DNA from: a virus
Length of the DNA: 33,949 nucleotides
Virus record (IMG/VR): IMGVR_UViG_3300011116_000787
Coordinates: 1 to 33,949 of that record
Direction: 5' to 3' (one strand)
Shown here piece after piece: positions 21,882 through 30,378 of this stretch. Positions within the stretch are counted from its first letter, which is position 1; each line of letters starts with the position of its first letter. Position numbers and translations under genes: made by a program. The notes under the pieces were generated by a model that was not told the DNA's origin, searched no databases, and saw only the letters and a program-made list of their open reading frames with translations.

Positions 21882-24800
21882 AAAGAGTTCTCATAATGAA
21901 CGCTAAAGCATAATATGGAGGTAGGTTTTGGTTTGTTGGTGAAATTCCAGCAGATTCAATTGTGAATGTAGTTGAAGATTCTTGATCTGCAACCTGCACA
22001 GAACCACCACCACCTTGGTTTACAGGTTCATCCGAAACTGAGGTAACAGCTGTGAAACTATTTGCAGAACCGTTTGTTACATTGTGAGTGTGAGCAGGAA
22101 GTTGAGAATCAGTTGTACCACCAATACCAGCAACGGAATAGTTATTTCCTGCGCCAACAATAAACCTATCTCTCAAGTCTGGAGTTCCACTAGATCCATT
22201 ACATAATGCCCATCCAGTTGGGATAGATGCAATAGATCCAGACCACATGATAATACCACCGACAGGAATTGTACCTGCACCAATGAATGAAGATCCTGAT
22301 GAAACCTGAACATTACCAACATGTGTTGTATTTCCTACAAATGTTGATATTCCAGTGATAAACACATTACCATTGAATGTGCTAATGCCAACAGTCTGGA
22401 ATTGGTATTGATCTGCACAATAGGTTACGCCAATACCAATCTTATCAAAAACATAATGATCGCTAGAACATTCGTGAGAAATCTTACCCCAACGCTTCCA
22501 TCTTACACCAGCATTTGCTTCATTTGTTCTAACCCATCCAATATATCCACCACGGGTAAATGTGGTTCTGAAAAGTATATTATCGGTTGCACTTGATGGA
22601 CAAGTGTCACCAGCACGAATACCAACATAAACTGTTTGTGCAATATCACCTGCACGATTGCCTTTCAGTGCAAGATCAACAACTTCAGTATTACCCTTAC
22701 TATAGAAGTTATTGTTGACAGTTAGATCATCAACAGTTAGTGTTGCATAAGTTGTTTTTTCTGAACTTGCAGCATCACCAATACCACCTGCACCACCACC
22801 AAATCCTGTAGTGTTATTGATCTTACGCTTACCAATAAAGAAATCTCCAGTATCATTCATACCAGTGTAAACAACTAATCCACCCCTGGTTTGAACTGAC
22901 TGTGCAAGAAGTACTGCATTATCATCAAGAACTCTATCTTGAGCTTGTGGCATCGCAGTGGAATAATTTCCAGGACCATATCCAAGATATTCAAAAGTAT
23001 GTCCTGAAGCACGAAGAATAGAATATCTTCTATTTTCTACAGGAAGAACATTGATCCTTCTGACTGCAACGTTAGTATCATGAGGAACAGCATTAGATCC
23101 TAGTACACCACGGATGATACTTGTTGCACCAGTATTAGAAATTCTTACGATTTCATCTTCAATCAAGAGATAATCACCTCTCTTGAGCATGGATGTATTG
23201 TCAAGAGAAATTGATGTTGTTGTGGTTGTAATACCAGAAGTTAGTCTTGTCGTTACACCATCATAGATTGGAATTCCTCTTCCTCTTCCACGAATAGAAA
23301 TACCTGTTCCATGTGCAGTCGCAACACCAGCATATGCAGGAGCATTGCTTGTTACGCCAATATTAACACGTAGAGAAGATCCATATCCTACTCTTTCACT
23401 AACAAAGTGAGTTCCATTATAAACTGTAGAGAAACCTGTACATCCAGCAATAACAATTTGATCACCACTTCTCAATCCAATATCAGAAGTAAGAAGAACA
23501 GTTGCAATACCACTTAATGCGTCATGGGTGATATTGACTACATTTGTTGCAATACCAACATGATAGAAGAAACCACCAGTTGAAACACCAGATGCAGTGC
23601 CAGCATATGTGATCGTCTTAGAGTTAGGAACAGAAGCAATTCTAAACAATCCATTATATGCAGTGCTTCCTACACCAACAACTTGGATTGCATCACCAAG
23701 TCTATTATCAATTGCAGATACAGTAGCGGTAGCATTTGTACCAGGAGCATGGAAAGGAACTCCTCTTACAGTAACAGTGTCTCCAACAGCATATCCAGAT
23801 CCATTATCTACAAGGGTAATAGCGGTGATAGCACCACCAGCAGATACAGTTACATTTGCTGTTGCACCTTTACCACTTCCACCATCTAATCTAATGTTGA
23901 AATAGTTTTCTACACCACCACTGTTGGTTCCATAATTTGTTCCACCAGAAATTGATGAAAGATTAGAAATACCACTTAGTCCATGCTCTACAGCAGTGTT
24001 AATTGTTAAAGTAGATCCAGAAACTGATGCCCCAGTGATGCCAATACCAATGCCAGTTTGTTCAAATAACGAGAATAATGCTTCCTTTGAAATACTATCA
24101 GAAGGATCGCTGCTTTCTACCTGCCCAACTAGATCACGTAATGCATAACTTGTTGTTGCATTTGGATCATCTTTTTGAGTGTCTTTTCCAACCGCAGGAA
24201 TAAGATCGTTGATATTTTGTGAGAACTTGTTTGATGCAGTTGAAAATGGAGTTACATCTGGAGTTTTTAGATATCCTAAGATTGTTAGATCATAGACACC
24301 ATCTTGGATATCTTTCTTATATTTTTGAACTTCAGTATTAGTATAGATCTGATAAGATGGACCAAAATCTTTTTTGACAAAATATGGACTGAAAGTTCTA
24401 CCAGATCCTACAATAGACTGATCAAATACTGTGTATGGAATACCTGTGGTTACAGTTGAAATTGATCCTGGGTTTGTATTGAGACCGATTGTAAATGTTT
24501 TGCTGTCAGTAATTGAAAGAACTTCAAATAATCCATTGAAACCAGCATTACTAGTACCACTTTGATTATTTGTACTTCTTAGACGATTGATCTCAATGAG
24601 GTGTCCAGACTTTAATCCGTGAGGATATTGTGTAGTAACAACACCAACATTTGAAGACCAAGAAGCATTAATAATATTAGTCTTTGTTCTTAGATTTGTT
24701 ACTGATGTAAGTGTAGTATTATCATTTTTATAATTTGTATCATCAATTACAGCACTACTTTCTTCAATTGAAAACCCGTTTTGAGGAGGTGATGCAATTG

Positions 24801-27141
24801 TAGCATTATCTGGGATAACATACCTTAAACGATAAATCTTCTCATTATCGGTTCTATTATCAGGTGCTCTGTAGATGAAAGCATTACCTGTCTTTGGCGT
24901 AACTTTTGCTTGGTTAGTTACGATTGCAGCACGTAAACTATTTGCTGCACCAACATTGATGTGCCATCCACTATTATCATATTGAATTGGATGTCCAGGA
25001 TCTCCAGGGTTCTTATCAGCAACCTCAGAGACAATTCTTAGTTGTCCACCAATATTGTTAATACCAGTAAGTTCATCGCCAGATAATGCATTATTATAAG
25101 TTGTTGCGATCTGGATTTGATCTGCATTCAGACCATTTGTGATTGCATAGTAAAGAGTTTTATGTTCTAATCCATCTGGTAGAGATCCTGTCTCAGAATA
25201 AATTCTGATCGATTCTCCTGGTAAAAGTCTATGATTTTGTTGTAGGGTAAATGTATTTCCAGTGATTGAGTTGATGCCTGCAGATCTACCAACTAGATAT
25301 TCTTTTCTTGCAGAAATTCTATTGTCTGGATTAGATCCAGGAACAGGCATTAAAACTCTAGCACCATAAACAATATTATCAATATTGCAATGAATAGTTT
25401 CACCAACTTTATTACCAATGATATAACCACCCGTGCTTTTTAGCGGAACAGTATCTCTTTGATTATATCCATAGAAATAGAGTTTGATATCTGTTGATAA
25501 TCCAGCAGTAACTTCTACATCAAGAGGAAGATAGTTAACTTCGACTTGTTTTGCAAAGTTTTTCTGTGGTGGTATAATTTCTGTGATATATCCTTGATCA
25601 TCTTTCAAGAATGCGTCTCTTCTAAAATTATCTGCCTCTAACGATTTTGCGCCAAAATTTGAGTTGGAGTTTGTGATTGATTGATCTCCACCACTTTCAG
25701 CAACAAAGTGTGCAGCATAACCAATAGCGAAAATAGAAACACACTGAATGTATGCGTTATTCGATGTTTTGACGTGAAAATTTTGCCAAGTTGGTTTATG
25801 TCTTGCTCTACTATCTGTATGTAATGAAACAGAAGTTCCTAGAGTTGCTTGATCTTGCCAAATACCAGATGTCGTATTGTATTTGACATAAGCATTATCA
25901 TCTTTGTTTAAACCAATTCCAGTGAATTGTGCAACAACCATTGATTTGAAACCAGTGGCTTTATCACCATCTGCGTGCATTCCATTTAGACCATATGTTG
26001 ATCTAACTGAGCAGTTAAAAATGTAAGGAGAACATGATGTTACTGTGTCGCTTTCAACTGTCACAATCGGATTTTTTCCGACTAAGCTAGGATTTGCAGT
26101 CGAAGTTGGAGTAGATGCTAAAGAATATGTAAACGTTGTATCGTTGATAATTTGAGATACAACATAGCTACCATCATATTCAGCATTATCTACACCAAAA
26201 ACAAGAACTGGAGTTCCTACAGAGAACTCATGATTTGTTCTTGTGACAACAGTAACAACAGGCGTTGCTACAGATGCTGATGGATTAGATCCAGAGTAGA
26301 TATCTTCAATTTCAATATCACCGATTTGAGAAATTGCCCCAACAATTCTCGATTCATCAACAGTTGCTTGGAAATCGTTGTTTGCAGGATAATCTGGAAG
26401 TGCTCTACCAGAATTTGCCCCATAAGCTAAAGTAAGCTTACGGTAGTACATGTCAAGATCTGTACCACCCTTTCCAGCAACAGTGTTTACACCATCAGCA
26501 TATTCAAAACATGTTAGTTTATGGTGCGAATAGTTTGGAGAATAAACAGATTTTGTAAAGTCTCTATAAATTCTATCACCAGGATCTGCATCAAATAAAC
26601 TAAATCCAAAGAAGAAACAACCACCAGTTACTCTAAAAACTGCAGATCTTGGAATATTATCATTATTTGGTTGAGGAACATACTTTGGTCTGATCTTTGT
26701 CTTTCTGAGATCTGATCCAATAATAGAAGTACCACGAGGTAAAATTACACCACCATGAATTGAGTTGAAGAGATATAATACGTTATCTGGATCTTGAATA
26801 TCAAAATTAGTGCCTACAGAAAACTGATTGATTGATGCTGCAGAACCATTTGCATCTGTTAGGTTACCGCTAGTATCAATTGCAAGTCCTGGTCTATTAT
26901 CAATATAATGTACGCCAGGAGAAACCATGATCGTGGTTTTATCAAACCGATCATTGTTTTGTCCTACTTGATATGAAAACCTAGCACTTTCTAAAAGAGC
27001 ACGTTGAATAGTCTTGAAAGGACGTGCTCTTGAATTACCAGTATTGCTGATATCGTCTGTTGCGTCAAGTTCTTCGGGATTGACGTATATTACATTTCCC
27101 TGAACGTTCTTGAGAAAATTTTCCAGTCTACTTAGTGGCAT
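21880..27141 (-). CDS. Giant baseplate/tail-fibre protein with Tail Collar domain
   Basis: A 1753-residue structural protein. The N-terminus has IYVNPEELDATDD and SRARPFKTIQRAL, then IMVSPGVHYIDNRPG, the start of a beta-helix. The middle is a chain of beta domains including a GSGYAVGDTV repeat. The last 110 residues are a phage Tail Collar domain: IPVGGIIMWSGS, PTGWALCNG, PDLRDRFIVGAG, LPAHTHN and PPYYALAFIMR. Collar domains in T4 gp12 and related proteins shape the fibre end near the baseplate. The length is far above gp10 or gp12, so several baseplate functions may be fused. A perfect TATAAATA lies 33 bases upstream. Confidence 0.85.
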   Translation of the reverse strand: MPLSRLENFLKNVQGNVIYVNPEELDATDDISNTGNSRARPFKTIQRALLESARFSYQVGQNNDRFDKTTIMVSPGVHYIDNRPGLAIDTSGNLTDANGSAASINQFSVGTNFDIQDPDNVLYLFNSIHGGVILPRGTSIIGSDLRKTKIRPKYVPQPNNDNIPRSAVFRVTGGCFFFGFSLFDADPGDRIYRDFTKSVYSPNYSHHKLTCFEYADGVNTVAGKGGTDLDMYYRKLTLAYGANSGRALPDYPANNDFQATVDESRIVGAISQIGDIEIEDIYSGSNPSASVATPVVTVVTRTNHEFSVGTPVLVFGVDNAEYDGSYVVSQIINDTTFTYSLASTPTSTANPSLVGKNPIVTVESDTVTSCSPYIFNCSVRSTYGLNGMHADGDKATGFKSMVVAQFTGIGLNKDDNAYVKYNTTSGIWQDQATLGTSVSLHTDSRARHKPTWQNFHVKTSNNAYIQCVSIFAIGYAAHFVAESGGDQSITNSNSNFGAKSLEADNFRRDAFLKDDQGYITEIIPPQKNFAKQVEVNYLPLDVEVTAGLSTDIKLYFYGYNQRDTVPLKSTGGYIIGNKVGETIHCNIDNIVYGARVLMPVPGSNPDNRISARKEYLVGRSAGINSITGNTFTLQQNHRLLPGESIRIYSETGSLPDGLEHKTLYYAITNGLNADQIQIATTYNNALSGDELTGINNIGGQLRIVSEVADKNPGDPGHPIQYDNSGWHINVGAANSLRAAIVTNQAKVTPKTGNAFIYRAPDNRTDNEKIYRLRYVIPDNATIASPPQNGFSIEESSAVIDDTNYKNDNTTLTSVTNLRTKTNIINASWSSNVGVVTTQYPHGLKSGHLIEINRLRSTNNQSGTSNAGFNGLFEVLSITDSKTFTIGLNTNPGSISTVTTGIPYTVFDQSIVGSGRTFSPYFVKKDFGPSYQIYTNTEVQKYKKDIQDGVYDLTILGYLKTPDVTPFSTASNKFSQNINDLIPAVGKDTQKDDPNATTSYALRDLVGQVESSDPSDSISKEALFSLFEQTGIGIGITGASVSGSTLTINTAVEHGLSGISNLSSISGGTNYGTNSGGVENYFNIRLDGGSGKGATANVTVSAGGAITAITLVDNGSGYAVGDTVTVRGVPFHAPGTNATATVSAIDNRLGDAIQVVGVGSTAYNGLFRIASVPNSKTITYAGTASGVSTGGFFYHVGIATNVVNITHDALSGIATVLLTSDIGLRSGDQIVIAGCTGFSTVYNGTHFVSERVGYGSSLRVNIGVTSNAPAYAGVATAHGTGISIRGRGRGIPIYDGVTTRLTSGITTTTTSISLDNTSMLKRGDYLLIEDEIVRISNTGATSIIRGVLGSNAVPHDTNVAVRRINVLPVENRRYSILRASGHTFEYLGYGPGNYSTAMPQAQDRVLDDNAVLLAQSVQTRGGLVVYTGMNDTGDFFIGKRKINNTTGFGGGAGGIGDAASSEKTTYATLTVDDLTVNNNFYSKGNTEVVDLALKGNRAGDIAQTVYVGIRAGDTCPSSATDNILFRTTFTRGGYIGWVRTNEANAGVRWKRWGKISHECSSDHYVFDKIGIGVTYCADQYQFQTVGISTFNGNVFITGISTFVGNTTHVGNVQVSSGSSFIGAGTIPVGGIIMWSGSIASIPTGWALCNGSSGTPDLRDRFIVGAGNNYSVAGIGGTTDSQLPAHTHNVTNGSANSFTAVTSVSDEPVNQGGGGSVQVADQESSTTFTIESAGISPTNQNLPPYYALAFIMRTL

Positions 27142-27145
27142 TACC

Positions 27146-27153
27146 TATAAATA
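27146..27153 (+). promoter_or_regulatory. T4-type late promoter (plus strand)
   Basis: Perfect TATAAATA on the plus strand, 31 bases before the ATG of the coiled-coil gene and only 4 bases outside the start of the opposite gene. Confidence 0.6.
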
Positions 27154-27174
27154 CTGAGACACCGTTCTTCATTG

Positions 27175-27182
27175 TATTTATA
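27175..27182 (-). promoter_or_regulatory. T4-type late promoter (minus strand)
   Basis: Perfect TATAAATA on the minus strand, 33 bases before the ATG of the 1753-residue gene. It faces the plus-strand copy 21 bases away. Confidence 0.6.
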
Positions 27183-27184
27183 CT

Positions 27185-27907
27185 ATGGCAAGTGGTCCAA
27201 AGACAGAATATTTGATTTCATCATATAAAAAAGCAGTTGCTCAAGATAGTCAACAAAAAGAGCAACTTGATCAAGTTATTTCAGGAATTGAAATAAGAAC
27301 GTCAGATGATGCAGATCCCGAATATGTCATTGAAGGTATCAATGATCAAATCAATCGGTTTGACCCTGCAACAAAGGGATTAGATAGAAGAATTTTAGAA
27401 ATCAATAATCAAATCAAAACTATACAAAATCAAATTCTTGTTTTAGGGCAACAAGCAAACGTTATTGGATGCGGAACAACATCTGTAGCAGTTGTGAATG
27501 TTGATGAAGATAGAGTTATCTTACATTCCTGGGCATTTACAGCACCAAATCCATTTTCTAAAAGTACTCAAGAACTTTCTACAAATACTGTTGGTGTTGG
27601 AACTTATGATGCAGTGACACAAGTTTCTATCGGAACTTATGCTGGATTTGCTACACCTATTGTTGGTGATTGTGTAGGATACTCCAATTCAATCACAACA
27701 CTCAATAACAGTTTGACAACTTATCGTGCAGAAAGAGATGCTGTAATTGTTCAAATCAACGTCATCAAAGAAGCAAGAGCATCTTATGAATTGCAACGAT
27801 ATGGATATCAAACTGCAAAAACACAATTAGATGCTCAAATACAAAAAAAGAGCACTTTGATAAGTACTCTCCAAGATCCTAATAATCAAAGATATTTTGA
27901 AGAATGA
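27185..27907 (+). CDS. Coiled-coil virion-associated protein
   Basis: A 240-residue protein with two coiled-coil arms (about residues 8-90 and 165-230, rich in Gln, Lys, Glu and Ile) around a central beta segment with Cys96 and a Gly/Val/Thr-rich part. Such a helix-beta-helix layout would give a hairpin-shaped structural protein. It is the only plus-strand gene in the structural region and is preceded by a perfect late promoter but no clear Shine-Dalgarno site. Its TGA ends one base before the opposing stop. Family not recognised. Confidence 0.7.
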   Translation: MASGPKTEYLISSYKKAVAQDSQQKEQLDQVISGIEIRTSDDADPEYVIEGINDQINRFDPATKGLDRRILEINNQIKTIQNQILVLGQQANVIGCGTTSVAVVNVDEDRVILHSWAFTAPNPFSKSTQELSTNTVGVGTYDAVTQVSIGTYAGFATPIVGDCVGYSNSITTLNNSLTTYRAERDAVIVQINVIKEARASYELQRYGYQTAKTQLDAQIQKKSTLISTLQDPNNQRYFEE

Positions 27908-27908
27908 T

Positions 27909-28427
27909 TTATGCTAAGGGAAATTCTTCTACTTTTTCTCTAGTTTTTGTTACAAAGTAATTTTTGAACTTATAATCTGGTGAACCAAAATCATGTACTT
28001 CTGCAATACATGATGTCTTTTGAGTAAACCTTGACAATGAAGCAAAAAATTCTTCAGCATCTTCTAATTTAGTAAACGATGCTGTCTGAGGTTCAATTTT
28101 TTGAGTAAATTTTTTATCCTTACTAATATAATTTATTTTATTAAATCGAGTTGTAACAATACGATAATATAATCTTACTGCAGGAATAGTTTCTTTAGAT
28201 GGAGTTTCCATTAAAGATGCTTTTTCATTATAAGGATAGGGAAGATTTTTACAGAATTCTTTTGCTAATTCTTCAGTACTAAATGTATGTGCATGAGTTG
28301 GATTTAATTTTGACAGAAATTGTATTTCATCAAGATTAATTTCAGCATCCGTTTCTGGTGCATCATCAGCACTAGTTAAGTAATATATTGATCCGTTGTG
28401 AGTTTTTATAGCAATTCTATATAACAT
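27909..28427 (-). CDS. Hypothetical protein with duplicated domain
   Basis: A 172-residue protein that seems to contain two related halves. Each starts with Y-R-I then a strand ending Y-Y-L-T or N-Y-I-S, followed by a Thr-Phe/Ser-Phe turn and an acidic helix (STEELAKEFCKNL and TKLEDAEEFFASL). A third partial strand (NYFVTK) ends it. No known family. A TCTAAATA late motif 21 bases upstream suggests late expression, so a minor virion or assembly role is possible. Confidence 0.65.
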   Translation of the reverse strand: MLYRIAIKTHNGSIYYLTSADDAPETDAEINLDEIQFLSKLNPTHAHTFSTEELAKEFCKNLPYPYNEKASLMETPSKETIPAVRLYYRIVTTRFNKINYISKDKKFTQKIEPQTASFTKLEDAEEFFASLSRFTQKTSCIAEVHDFGSPDYKFKNYFVTKTREKVEEFPLA

Positions 28428-28448
28428 TTTACGTTTATAACTCTTTTT

Positions 28449-28456
28449 TATTTAGA
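28449..28456 (-). promoter_or_regulatory. T4-type late promoter (TCTAAATA)
   Basis: TCTAAATA on the minus strand between the tRNA-Leu gene and the ATG at 28427, in a gap of only 32 bases. Confidence 0.4.
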
Positions 28457-28459
28457 TAA

Positions 28460-28544
28460 TAGGAACGGTCGGGATCGAACCGACAAGGACTTTATGTCCG
28501 ACAGATTTTAAGTCTGTTGTGTTTACCAGTTTCACCACGCTCCC
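28460..28544 (-). tRNA. tRNA-Leu(UAA)
   Basis: The 85 bases fold as a complete type II tRNA. They give a 7-bp acceptor (GGGAGCG with CGTTCCT), a GTG/CAC D stem, an ACAGA/TCTGT anticodon stem with loop CTTAAAA (anticodon UAA), a long variable arm with GGAC/GTCC stem and a GTCGG/CCGAC T stem with TTCGATC loop. The long variable arm supports leucine. The acceptor has two G-U pairs, including position 1-72. CCA is not encoded. Confidence 0.92.
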
Positions 28545-28545
28545 A

Positions 28546-28620
28546 TGGTAGGACCGCCGAGAATCGAACTCGGTTCTGCCGCTTATAAGGCGACGGCTTT
28601 AACCAATAAGCAACGGTCCC
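28546..28620 (-). tRNA. tRNA-Ile(UAU)
   Basis: A full cloverleaf: acceptor GGGACCG with CGGTCCT, D stem GCTT/AAGC, anticodon stem GTCGC/GCGGC with loop CTTATAA, four-base variable loop, and T stem CCGAG/CTCGG with TTCGATT. The anticodon UAU reads AUA isoleucine codons. A CCA follows the discriminator A in the DNA. One base separates it from tRNA-Leu, so both are cut from one precursor. As in its neighbour, the first acceptor pair is G-U. Confidence 0.9.
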
Positions 28621-28626
28621 TCATAA

Positions 28627-28770
28627 TCAATGCTTTGGTCTTGGCTTAGAATTTTTTCTTGGATTAAATTTAAATTTTGTGTCTGCTTCTTGACACCTTT
28701 TGATGTGTGACCCAAAATCAATTTTACCATTACATAGATGACCACACATAGGGCATCTAATCTGAGACAT
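28627..28770 (-). CDS. Short zinc-finger-like protein (47 residues)
   Basis: A hand-read frame from ATG 28770 to TGA 28627. Cys6, Cys9, His22 and Cys26 (CPMC ... SHIKRC) make a C2HC-type zinc-finger pattern, followed by a basic, Lys/Arg/Pro-rich tail. Binding of nucleic acid is likely. It overlaps the upstream 63-residue gene by 14 bases and ends 6 bases before tRNA-Ile, so it is probably part of one transcript with the tRNAs. Confidence 0.65.
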   Translation of the reverse strand: MSQIRCPMCGHLCNGKIDFGSHIKRCQEADTKFKFNPRKNSKPRPKH

Positions 28771-28948
28771 ACTCGATGCGTACTCCTGTTGAATGTGTCT
28801 TAGTAAACTCTAGCACACTCAAGAATTGATCTGGTGTTTCGCAACGCACTTCTTCATAGGACCCGTCAGTGCCGTGAAGATAAAACGTCCTGTTACTAAT
28901 ATTTATCTTAACACTTTCGATAAATTCGTCAGTCAGGTGAAGATCCAT
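28757..28948 (-). CDS. Small hypothetical protein, first gene of the tRNA unit
   Basis: A 63-residue acidic protein with an alternating beta pattern (residues 11-35) and a helix with DQFLSVLEF. Function unknown. It is the first gene behind the strong promoter at 28970-28998 and is followed, without a visible terminator, by the zinc-finger ORF and two tRNAs. No strong ribosome site is seen. Confidence 0.65.
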   Translation of the reverse strand: MDLHLTDEFIESVKINISNRTFYLHGTDGSYEEVRCETPDQFLSVLEFTKTHSTGVRIEYVSD

Positions 28949-28969
28949 AGTGTTTGCTCATCAGGTTCC

Positions 28970-28998
28970 ATCATAGCATGGAACCTTGAGCATGTCAA
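28970..28998 (-). promoter_or_regulatory. Sigma70-type promoter with palindrome over the -10
   Basis: Perfect -35 TTGACA (28993-28998), 17-base spacer and -10 TATGAT (28970-28975) preceded by TGC. An 8-bp perfect inverted repeat (GGTTCCAT/ATGGAACC, 28964-28985) covers the -10. The stop of the upstream virion gene (28995-28997) lies in the -35. Confidence 0.65.
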
Positions 28999-29831
28999 CC
29001 CTCGACTTGAAGTTTTTCGATGTCCTTGCGTTCTGCTTGAACCAGATAGTATGCATCAATAGCACCACCACTAGAATTACGAATAACAACTCTAATTCCC
29101 CATTCGATGTGATCAACGAAAAGTTCTTGATAAAAACGATGAGGAGTTAATTGAACAGTAATTGTTTCAGGATCTACAAGATCTTTCCAATAATCTGGAA
29201 GTTCAATAATACCATCAGTTGTTACACGACCACGTACATAAACACCGTGTTCTGGTCCTTCAAGAGATCCATGATATAATTTCTTTCCAGGCTTTGATGG
29301 ATGCTCAATCTCAAATGCTTTGCTATTTGCTGAAAATGATCCGTTCACATGCATATTCCCATAATGTGTATAAAGTGGTGCTGCAGAAGATTTAGCAACA
29401 CAAGTATCTTCTTGGACTGGTTGAGTGTTTGTTTCTCCACCTACTGCTACATTATACCCCACTCTGTTCGATAAGCCAAGTGCGTTGTTGATACCAATTT
29501 TATTCAAGATACCAAGTTTGTTTGACATACCAAAGAAGTTACTCAAACCAAGGTTATTCATATAACCAGTGTGCTGAGTTCCCGCAGTAACATCTAATCC
29601 TAAACTAGGAATTCCTGGTGCAAATGGAGCAATTGCAGGTCCAATATTGACTGCTGCACGGGCAAATCCAATATTAGTTGGAGCACCAAAAAATGCAGGA
29701 CCACATACAGCTAATGTACCTGAAAATGGATTAGCATCATCATCCAATGTCAATGCAGATTGATCTAATCTTGCTGGTATTTCTGGTCCAACGTATAGTT
29801 TTCCTGTTGAAAGTTCGCCTGCGATTGCCAT
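28995..29831 (-). CDS. Virion structural protein with repeat region
   Basis: A 278-residue structural protein. Residues about 90-125 carry short repeats of the form N-x-x-G-x-x-N (NNLGLSNFFGMSNKLGILNKIG). The C-terminal part (from about 165) holds KAFEIEHPSKPGKKL, GSLEGPEHGVYVRG and ELPDYWKDLVDPETITVQLTP-like text, a module found at the ends of many phage tail or spike proteins. AGGAG precedes the ATG. It follows the spike-like protein in the hub gene order. Confidence 0.7.
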   Translation of the reverse strand: MAIAGELSTGKLYVGPEIPARLDQSALTLDDDANPFSGTLAVCGPAFFGAPTNIGFARAAVNIGPAIAPFAPGIPSLGLDVTAGTQHTGYMNNLGLSNFFGMSNKLGILNKIGINNALGLSNRVGYNVAVGGETNTQPVQEDTCVAKSSAAPLYTHYGNMHVNGSFSANSKAFEIEHPSKPGKKLYHGSLEGPEHGVYVRGRVTTDGIIELPDYWKDLVDPETITVQLTPHRFYQELFVDHIEWGIRVVIRNSSGGAIDAYYLVQAERKDIEKLQVEG

Positions 29832-29832
29832 A

Positions 29833-30378
29833 CTATTCTCCTACAATTGTTTGTTCTAGTAATGTATTTACAATATCTGCAACAGATGTTGGAATGAGTT
29901 TTGTTTTTCTTTCATGCAAGAAAACAGGATTTCCAGAAACAATATTCCACCCGTCAGAAACATTGAGCATAGTATAAAATGCTTTGGTTGTTACGTTTGT
30001 ACCAAGTATCGTAACGTTGTTGTCAGCATCAAGTCTTATGTTGTGCTTTGAGTTTATAACAACATCACCTTCTGATGCTGTTGTCTGCATAATAATGTTT
30101 TTAGCCCTCATTGAGATATCACCTTTTGCTTCGATATTGATATCTCCATCAGAAGTAATATTGATTGGACCAGATCCTTCTTGGACTAAGGAAGATCCTT
30201 TCTCATTAGATTTAGCCCATAAACACCATCCACCATCTTTATAGATGTGTAGTGCTGCTCCAGATCCACCACCAAGTTGAACGTGGTGTTTTCTTAGAAT
30301 TTTATCATCAGTTTCTTCACCAATCTCCAGAAATCCGTGCTCTGGATTATGAATATTGATGGGAGGACAACTATTCAT
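29833..30378 (-). CDS. Spike-like beta-helical baseplate protein
   Basis: A 181-residue protein. Residues 75-130 consist of short regular strands (ITSDGDINIEAKGDISMRAK and so on), the pattern of triple-stranded beta-helices in the T4 gp5 C-terminus and VgrG spikes. The N-terminus has two Cys and His-rich segments. It directly follows the gp5-like gene with stop and start adjoining (TAAATG), so it may serve as a separate needle or spike for that hub. Metal-binding His at the tip cannot be confirmed. Confidence 0.65.
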   Translation of the reverse strand: MNSCPPINIHNPEHGFLEIGEETDDKILRKHHVQLGGGSGAALHIYKDGGWCLWAKSNEKGSSLVQEGSGPINITSDGDINIEAKGDISMRAKNIIMQTTASEGDVVINSKHNIRLDADNNVTILGTNVTTKAFYTMLNVSDGWNIVSGNPVFLHERKTKLIPTSVADIVNTLLEQTIVGE

